NCBI GenBank assembly: GCA_046349975.1
Contig: JAXMBH010000007.1
Coordinates: 62,001 to 126,000 of the forward strand
Length of the DNA: 64,000 nt
Source of the DNA: JABDGM01 sp046349975
GTDB taxonomy: Bacteria > Planctomycetota > Planctomycetia > Pirellulales > Lacipirellulaceae
Reading direction: 5' to 3'
The position numbers and the translations under genes are program-made. Of the stretch, positions 1 through 6,747 are shown piece by piece; the first letter of the stretch is position 1, and every line of letters begins with the position of its first letter. A model generated the notes under the pieces. It worked only from the letters and a program-made list of their open reading frames with translations, was not told where the DNA came from and searched no databases.

Positions 1-127
1 CTGTAGCACAGGTCGTGGCCTACTTTCAACAAAAAAGTTTTTGAGTTTTTGGCGCGCTGTGGGGAGAAATAAACGGAAGGTGCGAAGGATGGGGGCAGCA
101 GAGCCCGACTTGACACCGACACGGGTG

Positions 128-144
128 CCATACATAATGTATGG
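128..144. promoter_or_regulatory. Palindromic operator candidate upstream of higBA
   Basis: A perfect inverted repeat, CCATACAT-A-ATGTATGG, ends 3 bases before the higB ATG. HigA-type antitoxins repress their own operons by binding short palindromes overlapping the promoter or start, so this is the natural operator candidate. The palindrome is seen directly; its function is inference. Confidence 0.6.
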
Positions 145-147
145 TAT

Positions 148-456
148 ATGAGGATTGTTAAAAGGGCCACGTTAGCGGAATTTGGCCAGCGATACCCGGA
201 TGCGGCAGGGCCGCTTCAGCGTTGGTATCGAATCGCACGACACGCCCAGTGGCAATCCTTTGCTGAAGTGCGAATCGACTTTCCGCATGCCGACCTTGTA
301 ATCGTCGCAAGTGCGAAGCCCGTCACAGTGTTCAATGTAGCGGGGAATAAATTCCGGCTTATTACTGCGATTCATTACAATCGGCAGGTTGTCTACACCC
401 TGCGAGTAATGTCGCACGCCGAGTACAGTCGGGGAAAGTGGAAGGATCAACTATGA
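148..456 (+). CDS. higB: HigB-family type II toxin (mRNA interferase)
   Basis: This 102-residue protein matches the HigB toxin family (RelE fold), ribosome-dependent mRNA endonucleases. Visible family features are an N-terminal helix ending in an aromatic/tryptophan stretch (RWYRIARHAQWQSF), the central strand pair VFNVAGNKFRLITAIHYN, and the C-terminal YTLRVMSHAEYSRGKWK segment with the conserved His-x-x-Tyr. The length is normal for the family. The ATG follows a 17-bp palindrome directly and the stop overlaps the next start as ATGA, so toxin and antitoxin are translationally coupled. The toxin-first order is typical of higBA. The target RNA cannot be told from sequence. Confidence 0.85.
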   Translation: MRIVKRATLAEFGQRYPDAAGPLQRWYRIARHAQWQSFAEVRIDFPHADLVIVASAKPVTVFNVAGNKFRLITAIHYNRQVVYTLRVMSHAEYSRGKWKDQL

Positions 457-887
457 GCATGACGAAAACCGGCAAGCGGAAAGCGTCAGGCCGAGACAAC
501 GATCGGTTCATTGATCTGGTTCGTGAATTTCCGCTGAGGCCGATTCGAACAAAGCGCGAATATTTGGCCGCAACGAAGGTCATGGAGCATCTCGCCGTTC
601 GGGGCGAGGACGATCTCAATAGCGACGAGCTGGACTATCTCGAAGTGCTGACCGATCTTGTCGAGGCCTTTGACAATTCGCGATATCCGGAGCCGGACGA
701 GGGAACGCCGTTGGAGCGGCTCAAGGCCCTATTGGAAGAGTCGGGGACCAGCACGGCCGACCTGGGGCGGATACTCGGCAACAGCGGCTTAGCCAGCCAG
801 ATTGTTCTGGGACGGCGGGAACTCAGCAAAAATCACATCCGCATTCTGAGTCGGCATTTCAAGCTTGATGCGGGGTACTTTCTCTAG
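453..887 (+). CDS. higA: HigA-family antitoxin, XRE helix-turn-helix
   Basis: This 144-residue protein is the partner of the HigB toxin. The C-terminal half is a HTH domain in which a helix with ADLGRILGNSGLASQIVLGR precedes the recognition helix and ELSKNHIRILSRHFKLDAGYF closes the fold, as in HigA/COG5499 proteins. The acidic N-terminal half (DDLNSDELDYLEVLTDLVEAFD) is the usual toxin-binding region. I chose ATG 453 over the in-frame GTG at 438 because it forms an ATGA overlap with the toxin stop and has AGGA about 7 bases upstream. It should neutralise HigB and repress the operon through the upstream palindrome. Confidence 0.85.
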   Translation: MSMTKTGKRKASGRDNDRFIDLVREFPLRPIRTKREYLAATKVMEHLAVRGEDDLNSDELDYLEVLTDLVEAFDNSRYPEPDEGTPLERLKALLEESGTSTADLGRILGNSGLASQIVLGRRELSKNHIRILSRHFKLDAGYFL

Positions 888-916
888 GCGAAGGAATTGA
901 TTAAGCGAGCGGCGCC

Positions 917-1327
917 ATGAGCGTTCGGTTTCGGTTCAGTTTGAAAACCGTGATGATTTCCGCTGCAGTGATCTCGATGTTGCTGGGTTACACCCAATGG
1001 CGACGAATATGCCTCACGCGTGAGGCACGCGAACTTGAATCTGAGGAAATTTTCCTGCTCTGGGATAAGCGCCAACCTGGATGGCAGCAATGGTTGCCAG
1101 ATTGGCTTTGGCCAGTCTTTCCTACGGAGGCGGCCGCCAAGTACTACGTTTTGCCAGGCCAGCACACCAATCAATTTCGGTTTGGAGCGAAGATTTACAC
1201 CGACGAAGAAGCCAATCGGAAGTGGATAGAGATTTGCGATCGATTGCGGCCGCTGGGCGTCGAATACATTCGTTGCGACGTTGACGGGAAAGTTGGCGAT
1301 AGTTGGACTTCTACGCACCACGGGTAG
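917..1327 (+). CDS. Small membrane-anchored hypothetical protein
   Basis: A 136-residue protein of unknown function. It begins with FRFSLKTVMISAAVISMLLG, a start very common in planctomycete hypothetical proteins: a short basic leader followed by one membrane helix. The remainder is soluble, rich in Trp and charged residues, and shows no motif I recognise. It lies 29 bases after higA on the same strand but is not a known part of TA modules. The topology suggests an inner-membrane anchor with the C-terminal part outside the cytoplasm; this is inferred from charge distribution only. Confidence 0.6.
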   Translation: MSVRFRFSLKTVMISAAVISMLLGYTQWRRICLTREARELESEEIFLLWDKRQPGWQQWLPDWLWPVFPTEAAAKYYVLPGQHTNQFRFGAKIYTDEEANRKWIEICDRLRPLGVEYIRCDVDGKVGDSWTSTHHG

Positions 1328-1499
1328 CGTTGAGGGCTGGTTTGTCACACTACTTCATCGGTTACTGCCGGAATTGCCGGACACTTCTTGTCACACCTCG
1401 TTTGTTAGCCTGTTAGTGTGATGAGTTACCCGCGACGCAGTAACTCATCGATCTTATGAACAATTACCGTGATGGGTTGTCGAGTACGAGCAACCCATC

Positions 1500-2636
1500 C
1501 TACGTTGCCGCCGTAATCGCCGCGCCGGTTTGCCAGTGGGTGCCGTCGCGTTCGATGCGGTGGTAGAGGGTGTCGCGTTCGACGGGTTCGCGGCCGGCTT
1601 CGGTGATGAGGCGGCGGATTGATTCGACGCTGAGGACTTCGGGCGTCGTTGCGCCGGCGTCGTGGTAGATGAGTTCGTGCCGCACGGTGCCGTCGATGTC
1701 GTCGGCACCGTAGGAGAGCGCGACTTGGGCCGTGCCGATGCCGAGCATGATCCAGTACGCCTTCAGGTGCGGAATGTTGTCGAGCATCAGGCGGCTGACG
1801 GCCATCGTGCGGAGGTCGGTGAGGCTTGATGGCTTTTTGATGTGCGCGAGGCCGGTGTTATCGGGGTGGAACGCGAGGGGGATGAACGTTTGGAAGCCGC
1901 CGGTTTCGTCTTGCAGCTCGCGGAGGCGGATGAGGTGGTCGATGCGGTGGTACGGCTTTTCGATGTGGCCGTAGAGCATCGTGCAGTTTGATTTGAGGCC
2001 GAGCTCGTGGGCGGTGCGGTGGACTTCGAACCAGCGGCGGGCGTCGGCTTTGTGTTCGCAAATCTGGTTGCGGACTTCGGGATGGAAAATCTCGGCGCCG
2101 CCGCCGGGCAAGCTGCCGAGGCCGGCTTCGACCATGTCTTCGAGCACTTCGCGGACGCTCTTGTTGGTGAGCCGGCAGAACCAATCGATCTCAACGGGCG
2201 TCCAGGCTTTGAGGTGTAGCTCGGGGTAATGTTCGTGGAGCAGGCGGATGACGTTGCGATAGTAGTCGTATCTGCTTTGATGATGCAGGCCGCCGACGAT
2301 GTGCATTTCGGTGCAGCCGTTGTCGACGGCTTCGCCGCCGCGAGCGAGAATCTGCTCGTCGGTCATGAGGTAGCCCTTCGGGTCGCGGAGGTCGGACCGG
2401 AAGGCGCAGAACACGCAGCGGTAGACGCACACGTTGGTGGGGTTGAGGTGCGTGTTGATGTTGAAGTACGCGGCGTTGCCGTTCTTCCGCTCGCGCACGA
2501 AATTCGCGAGCTCGCCGACTTCGGGGAGGGGCACATCGGGCCGCTCGAGCACGAGGCCGTCGTCGAGCGAGAGCCGCTCGCCGGCTTCGATTTTTTCGCG
2601 GATGGGTTTCAGGAGTGGGGAGGAGGTGCGGAGCAT
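1500..2636 (-). CDS. mqnE: Aminofutalosine synthase MqnE (radical SAM)
   Basis: MqnE joins 3-[(1-carboxyvinyl)oxy]benzoate to the adenosyl group of SAM, giving aminofutalosine, an early step of the futalosine route to menaquinone. The 378-residue length is normal. The radical SAM cluster motif CX3CX2C is at C70, C74 and C77 (NVCVYRCVFCAF), followed by a glycine-rich segment MHIVGGLHHQ and GLGSLPGGGAEIF, both typical of MqnE rather than MqnC. Three further co-oriented quinone genes follow upstream (prenyltransferase, ubiX, ubiE). mqnA, mqnB, mqnC and mqnD are not in the window. The identification is firm; pathway placement follows established knowledge of the family. Confidence 0.93.
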   Translation of the reverse strand: MLRTSSPLLKPIREKIEAGERLSLDDGLVLERPDVPLPEVGELANFVRERKNGNAAYFNINTHLNPTNVCVYRCVFCAFRSDLRDPKGYLMTDEQILARGGEAVDNGCTEMHIVGGLHHQSRYDYYRNVIRLLHEHYPELHLKAWTPVEIDWFCRLTNKSVREVLEDMVEAGLGSLPGGGAEIFHPEVRNQICEHKADARRWFEVHRTAHELGLKSNCTMLYGHIEKPYHRIDHLIRLRELQDETGGFQTFIPLAFHPDNTGLAHIKKPSSLTDLRTMAVSRLMLDNIPHLKAYWIMLGIGTAQVALSYGADDIDGTVRHELIYHDAGATTPEVLSVESIRRLITEAGREPVERDTLYHRIERDGTHWQTGAAITAAT

Positions 2637-2698
2637 ATTCGGCGCGAGTGTAAATGGAGTTTTGCTATCTGGTGCGATTGCAGATCACCCCTCCCTAA

Positions 2699-2720
2699 CC
2701 CTCCCCGTCGAAGGGGAGGG
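2699..2720. repeat. CCCTCCCC...GGGGAGGG hairpin element
   Basis: A short hairpin (CCTCCCC, loop GTCGAA, GGGGAGG) inside a C-rich stretch between the prenyltransferase and mqnE. A related CCCTCTCCC/GGGAGGGG element lies in frame within larB near 17034-17085. It could reduce read-through in the operon, but no T-run follows on the minus strand. Confidence 0.55.
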
Positions 2721-2749
2721 AACCGGAACCAATTTGCAGTGATTCAGTA

Positions 2750-3643
2750 TCACTTACCACCCACCAGCAGGTCTAGGCTGCCGACGAGAAACAGGCCGAT
2801 GCTGATGACGGCGTTTACGTTGAAAAATGCGGCGTTTACGCGGGAAAGGTCGTCTGGCCGGACGAGCAGGTGTTCGTAGATGAGCAGCAGGGCGACTGCG
2901 ACCACACCGGCGCAGAAAATCCAGCCGAAGTGCGGATAGACAAGTGGCAGGCTGGCGAGCAGCGCGATGGTGACTAGATGGCACGCGGCCGCGAGCCGCA
3001 GCGCGCCGGAAATGCCGAGGGCGACGGGTACGCTGTGCAGCCGGGCCTTCCTGTCAATGTCGTAGTCCTGGCAGGCGTAGATCATATCGAAACCGGCGAC
3101 CCATGTGAGCACCGCGCCGCCGAGCGCGATGGCGGGGAGCAAGTCGGCGGGATGGGTGGCGAGTGCTGCGCCGCGAATCGCGATCCACGCGGCCACGGGC
3201 GACAGGGCGAGTGCTGCGCCCAGCCAAAAATGGGCGAACGCTGTGAATCGCTTGGCGTAGCTGTAGCCGGCGAGGAATGCGAGCACGGGGATCGATAGAT
3301 AAAGCGGCAAGCGATTCGGTAGGAACAGGAGCGTGCTTGTGATGAAGCCGACGGCACAAGCTGCCGCAAACGCCGCCACCTGCGGCACGCTGAGAATTTG
3401 CGCGGGCAGGTGCCGCCCCGCCGTGCGCGGGTTATTGGCGTCGAGCCGCCGATCGGCGAGGCGATTCCAGGCCATCGCAAAGCTGCGGGCGGTGACCATG
3501 CAGAGGAGGATGCCAAGGAGGTCTTGCAGCGCGAATCCGCTTAGCCGCCACGCCATCACCGCTGCCAAGAGCGCGAACGGCAGCGCGAACAGCGTGTGGC
3601 TGAAGCGAATGAGTTCGAGCAGGTGGCGGATCGTTCGCAGCAT
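2750..3643 (-). CDS. mqnP: UbiA-family prenyltransferase of the menaquinone pathway
   Basis: An integral membrane prenyltransferase of about 297 residues with eight or nine predicted helices. Both Asp-rich motifs of the UbiA superfamily are present: NRLADRRLDANNPRT (NxxxDxxxD) early in the protein and DMIYACQDYDIDRK in the second half, which bind Mg-prenyl diphosphate. Its place between mqnE and ubiX indicates the MqnP-type enzyme that prenylates the futalosine-derived naphthoate; 4-hydroxybenzoate prenyltransferase (UbiA) is the alternative name that annotation pipelines would give. I use ATG 3643 (MLRTIRHLLE) rather than the TTG six codons upstream. Confidence 0.82.
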   Translation of the reverse strand: MLRTIRHLLELIRFSHTLFALPFALLAAVMAWRLSGFALQDLLGILLCMVTARSFAMAWNRLADRRLDANNPRTAGRHLPAQILSVPQVAAFAAACAVGFITSTLLFLPNRLPLYLSIPVLAFLAGYSYAKRFTAFAHFWLGAALALSPVAAWIAIRGAALATHPADLLPAIALGGAVLTWVAGFDMIYACQDYDIDRKARLHSVPVALGISGALRLAAACHLVTIALLASLPLVYPHFGWIFCAGVVAVALLLIYEHLLVRPDDLSRVNAAFFNVNAVISIGLFLVGSLDLLVGGK

Positions 3644-3752
3644 GAATGCGTTGTAGACCAAAACTCGCAGAGGCGCAGAGGGCGCGGAGAATGTGGAGTT
3701 CCCTTAACGCCCCCAACGCCTGTGCGAGGTTAACCGTAATTCGGGCTGATTG

Positions 3753-4394
3753 TTAACTCGTTCCCCAGCGTTTCATCAACGAGTGTTCGACGCCGAGCTG
3801 GTCGCAGATGCGGGCAACCACGAAATCGACCAGATCGGCAGCAGATTTGACGCCGTGGTACCACCCTGGGGATGCCGGCAGGACGATCGCGCCGGCTTCG
3901 GTTGCCCGGCGCATGTTGTCGATGTGGGCGAGGGAAAGCGGCGTTTCGCGTGGCACGAGGATCAGCTTGCGGCGTTCCTTGAGATGGACCTCGGCGGCAC
4001 GTTGAATGAGATTGCCCGCTGCGCCGGCCGCGATGCCGCTGAGGGTGGTGCCGCTGCATGGGCAAATGACCATGCCGGCCGTGAGGAACGAGCCGCTGGC
4101 CATGGGGGCGAGGAAGTTTTTGTGGTGGAAGTAGTGCACTTCGCCGACTTCGCGGGCGAAGCCGGCGTTGTCGTCGGCCGATGCGTCGGCAAATTCGCCA
4201 CCGAGCCGCAGCTGGCCGGGCTCGAAGCGGTCGAGGTCGAGAGCGAGGCCAAGTTCCTGGCGGATGACATCGCGGCCCGACGTGCTGATTGATAGGTGCA
4301 CGTGGCGGCCGGTGGAACGCAGCACATCGAGCAATCGCAATGCGTAGATCGCGCCGCTGGCGCCGGTGATGCCGAGGACGATGGGCTGGGGCAT
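3753..4394 (-). CDS. ubiX: UbiX-type flavin prenyltransferase
   Basis: UbiX attaches a dimethylallyl group to FMN to make the prenyl-FMN cofactor used by UbiD-type decarboxylases. The 213-residue protein starts with the flavin-binding VLGITGASGAIYALRLL, has the substrate-site stretch ASGSFLTAGMVICPCSGTTL, and the conserved VPRETPLSLAHIDNM and PASPGWYHG segments of the family. In futalosine-pathway bacteria UbiX and UbiD paralogues carry out the decarboxylation before quinone methylation, which fits the neighbours. No ubiD gene lies in this window. It is co-oriented with the prenyltransferase, 109 bases away. Confidence 0.9.
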   Translation of the reverse strand: MPQPIVLGITGASGAIYALRLLDVLRSTGRHVHLSISTSGRDVIRQELGLALDLDRFEPGQLRLGGEFADASADDNAGFAREVGEVHYFHHKNFLAPMASGSFLTAGMVICPCSGTTLSGIAAGAAGNLIQRAAEVHLKERRKLILVPRETPLSLAHIDNMRRATEAGAIVLPASPGWYHGVKSAADLVDFVVARICDQLGVEHSLMKRWGTS

Positions 4395-4457
4395 GGAACG
4401 TAAGTTGCTGATTGGGAAAGCTGGGGGTGTTTGGCACCGAGCCAGAGGGCTCGGCTA

Positions 4458-4480
4458 TATAGCCCAGCCCTCTGGGCTGG
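4458..4480. repeat. TATAGCCCAGCC...GGCTGG palindromic element, copy 1
   Basis: A 23-base palindromic sequence (AGCCCAGCCC TCT GGGCTGG core) that recurs in variant form at 5611-5632, 14654-14677 and 49663-49684, always between genes. It is seen directly as a dispersed family; its function is unknown. Confidence 0.6.
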
Positions 4481-4532
4481 CCGCGCCTGACAAATTCGAG
4501 TATATCCACCCATCCGACAATGGGACGCACTT

Positions 4533-4721
4533 ATGACTCATTCCGCAATTTGGGTGGAAATAATCGTCGCGATCCTTCTCGCGTCTTACCGGCCGGCAGC
4601 CGACGTTCCGCCGCGCGATCTTACGCCGAGTTCGATGTCAACGGCTCCTGCTGGACTGGAATCGCGCGACGTGATTCACTTCGACGCACCGATTCGCAGG
4701 CAGGCGACGACTTTGCGGTGA
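4533..4721 (+). CDS. Doubtful small open frame with hydrophobic N-terminus
   Basis: A 62-codon frame whose first 20 residues (MTHSAIWVEIIVAILLASYR) look like a signal or membrane segment. The rest shows no motif, there is no clear ribosome binding site, and the composition differs from neighbouring genes. It may be a chance frame in the gap between ubiX and ubiE. Confidence 0.18.
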   Translation: MTHSAIWVEIIVAILLASYRPAADVPPRDLTPSSMSTAPAGLESRDVIHFDAPIRRQATTLR

Positions 4722-4839
4722 TGCGAGCTGCGAATTTCGGGATGCACGCTCGGGCGTGGCGCGTTTGCCAACTGGGATCACTATGCCCTTTCAACGCGTG
4801 CCACCCCAACTGTGTTTTCAGCGTTGTGCGGTGGCACTG

Positions 4840-5574
4840 TTACGATTTTGCTGCGGCATCCGCGACTTTTCGTCCCACATAGAGTGTAGCCACACCGAGC
4901 GTGAGCGGATAGCGCCGCACATCGACAAGCCCGGCCGCACGCATTCGTTGGCAGAGCGCTTCGCCCTGGGGAAACTCGCCGACGCTTGTCGGCAAGTAGT
5001 CGTACGCATCGCCCGATTCGCGTGAGAAGAACCGCCCGATCCGCGGCAGCACGTGGCGAAAGTACCAGCCGTAAATTGCCTTGAACGGCTGCCACGAGGG
5101 CGTTGAGAATTCGAGCACGGCGACGCGACCGCCCGGCGCGCACGCCCGCGCCATTTCGGCGAGACCGCGATCGGTGTCGGCGACATTGCGCAGGCCGAAG
5201 GCGACGCAGACGATCTGAAAGGAATTCGTCGGCACCGGCAGTGCTTGAGCATCGGCTTCGATGAACTCGATGCGAGGGTCGGCGCCGCGCTGGGCGGCTT
5301 TGTGGCGGCCGATCTCGAGCATTTCCACGCAGAAGTCGCCGGCCACGATCGAGTTTTTTCGCCCGGCGGCGCGGTCGTACGCAAGAGCGAGGTCGCCGGT
5401 GCCGGTGCAGACATCGAGAATCGGCAGCGGCCCCTCGGGGGGCACGAGCCGCACCGTGCGCCACCGCCAATAATGGTCAATTCCCAGCGAGAGCAGGTGG
5501 TTCAGGAAGTCATAACGCTTGGCCACCCGGCCAAACATTTGGCGAACGCGATCAGACGACTTGTCAACGGGCAT
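4840..5574 (-). CDS. ubiE: Demethylmenaquinone methyltransferase UbiE/MenG
   Basis: A SAM-dependent C-methyltransferase of about 244 residues that makes the last methylation of menaquinone. The SAM-binding motif I is ILDVCTGTGDLAL, and the UbiE signatures YDFLNHLLSLGIDHYWR near the start and FGLRNVADTDRGL with VLEFSTPSW in the middle are clear. With MqnE, the prenyltransferase and UbiX it completes the late half of menaquinone synthesis. I place the start at ATG 5574 (MPVDKSSDRV), where homology to UbiE begins; a GTG six codons earlier at 5592 is possible. It is divergent from comB. Confidence 0.92.
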   Translation of the reverse strand: MPVDKSSDRVRQMFGRVAKRYDFLNHLLSLGIDHYWRWRTVRLVPPEGPLPILDVCTGTGDLALAYDRAAGRKNSIVAGDFCVEMLEIGRHKAAQRGADPRIEFIEADAQALPVPTNSFQIVCVAFGLRNVADTDRGLAEMARACAPGGRVAVLEFSTPSWQPFKAIYGWYFRHVLPRIGRFFSRESGDAYDYLPTSVGEFPQGEALCQRMRAAGLVDVRRYPLTLGVATLYVGRKVADAAAKS

Positions 5575-5610
5575 GGAGAAGATTCTAACCACAACAGGCC
5601 ACCCAACTAC

Positions 5611-5632
5611 ATAGCCTAGCCCTCCGGGCTGG
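5611..5632. repeat. TAGCCTAGCCC...GGGCTGG palindromic element, copy 2
   Basis: A second copy of the short AGCCC/GGGCT palindromic element, with a CCTCCGGG centre instead of CCTCTGGG, lying between the divergent ubiE and comB genes. Confidence 0.55.
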
Positions 5633-5682
5633 CAGAAGTATTGCCCAGTCCCCCGAATGCTTTGTCACATTGTGATTTTCGG

Positions 5683-5760
5683 ATTAGCCGCCGGGCGCTA
5701 GCCCGCGGTTCACGCGACTCGAACAGCGGGCTAGCCACCCAGAGGGTACCCGGCGGCTAA
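5683..5760. repeat. Nested inverted repeat (TTAGCCGCCGGG / CCCGGCGGCTAA)
   Basis: The outer arms TTAGCCGCCGGG (5684-5695) and CCCGGCGGCTAA (5749-5760) are perfect complements, and nested inside are GCTAGCCCGC (5697-5706) and GCGGGCTAGC (5726-5735). The element sits just upstream of comB and could form a cruciform or a strong RNA hairpin. It resembles a planctomycete intergenic palindrome family; no gene is encoded. Confidence 0.7.
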
Positions 5761-5791
5761 TGTTCGGCACCATCGCATTCTCACCACGCCG

Positions 5792-6559
5792 ATGAACACA
5801 CAACAAATCAACGTCTTCAACCTGCCTGAAGAAATTCCCGCTGAAGAGCTCGCCGGCAACGCGGCGATCGTGATCGACGTGCTGCGCGCGACGACCACGA
5901 TCTGTCACGCGCTCGCGGCCGGCGCGACGGAGGTCGTGCCGTTTCGCACGGTTGAGGAAACACTGGCGGCGGCCGAGAAGGCGGGCCGCGATCAGGTCGT
6001 GCTCGGCGGTGAGCGCCGCGGCGTGCGGATCGACGGGTTCGACCTGGGCAACTCGCCGGCGGAGTACACGGCCGAGTCGGTGGGCGGCCAGCGCGTGTTT
6101 CTCACGACGACCAACGGCACGCAGGCATTGCATCATGCGCGCCTGGCGAAGCGCGTGTTGATTGCCGCGGTCGTGAACCTTTCGTCGGTCATCGAATCTG
6201 TACTCGATGAGCCGGCGATCAACATTGTGTGCGCCGGGACCGACGGGGAGGAGACCCTCGAAGACATTCTGCTTGCCGGCGCGATTGTCGAGCGGCTGAC
6301 GGTGACGCCGACCGCGGCGTGGCAGTTCAACGACGGCGCGATTGCGGCGGTGCGCGAGTGGCGGCTGCTGGTCGGCAAGGCGGAAATCGCCAAGCACTCG
6401 ATTGAGGCGCAACTCGCGGAGAAACTTCGCGACACGCTCGGCGGTCGCAATTGCATTGAAGTTGGCAACGCGGCCGACCTGCCCGATTGTGCCCGCATCG
6501 ATCACGTCCGCGTCGCACCGGAATTAGACGTACCGAACTGGCGAATCATCGTGCGCTAG
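5792..6559 (+). CDS. comB: 2-phosphosulfolactate phosphatase family protein ComB
   Basis: A 255-residue member of the ComB family, Mg-dependent phosphatases that convert 2-phosphosulfolactate to sulfolactate in coenzyme M synthesis in archaea. The family motifs are all visible: VIDVLRATTTICHAL near the start, LGGERRGVRIDGFDLGNSP, the TTTNGTQAL loop, and CAGTDGEETLEDILLAGAI. Planctomycetes are not known for coenzyme M, so the physiological substrate in this organism is uncertain and the name records family membership only. It stands alone on the plus strand, divergent from ubiE and upstream of glyS. Confidence 0.85.
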   Translation: MNTQQINVFNLPEEIPAEELAGNAAIVIDVLRATTTICHALAAGATEVVPFRTVEETLAAAEKAGRDQVVLGGERRGVRIDGFDLGNSPAEYTAESVGGQRVFLTTTNGTQALHHARLAKRVLIAAVVNLSSVIESVLDEPAINIVCAGTDGEETLEDILLAGAIVERLTVTPTAAWQFNDGAIAAVREWRLLVGKAEIAKHSIEAQLAEKLRDTLGGRNCIEVGNAADLPDCARIDHVRVAPELDVPNWRIIVR

Positions 6560-6640
6560 CACAAAATCCGCCGCGCTGGACGGTTGCTTACAAACAGCGG
6601 TAGAATAGGCACCTTCAATTATCAAATCAATTCGGATCAG

Positions 6641-6720
6641 ATTAACCACGAAGAACACAAAGGACACGAAGGCTCTGTAAAAGTGTTGTCTTTGTGCTCT
6701 TCGTGTTCTTTGTGGTTAAT
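6641..6720. repeat. Imperfect inverted repeat (ATTAACCACGAAGAACACAA type), copy 1
   Basis: The left arm ATTAACCACGAAGAACACAA (6641-6660) and the right arm ending TTCTTTGTGGTTAAT (to 6720) are near complements. When read through, the arm encodes the NHEEHKGHEG peptide seen as a spurious product in many genomes. A second copy with a longer loop lies at 41323-41472. It occupies the whole gap in front of glyS. Confidence 0.7.
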
Positions 6721-6747
6721 TGTATTGCTGCTTGAACGAATATTCCC

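Larger units (their letters stand above)
4395..4839. other. Intergenic region between ubiX and ubiE/menG
   Basis: This 445-base gap interrupts the menaquinone gene set. It holds a short palindromic element (4458-4480) and a weak small open frame (4533-4721), but no recognisable gene or terminator. Its size suggests that ubiX has its own promoter here; no promoter boxes can be assigned with confidence. Confidence 0.4.

Noticed and set aside
2229..2879. A 216-codon plus-strand frame opposite mqnE.
   Set aside because: Antisense shadow of mqnE extending into the intergenic repeat.
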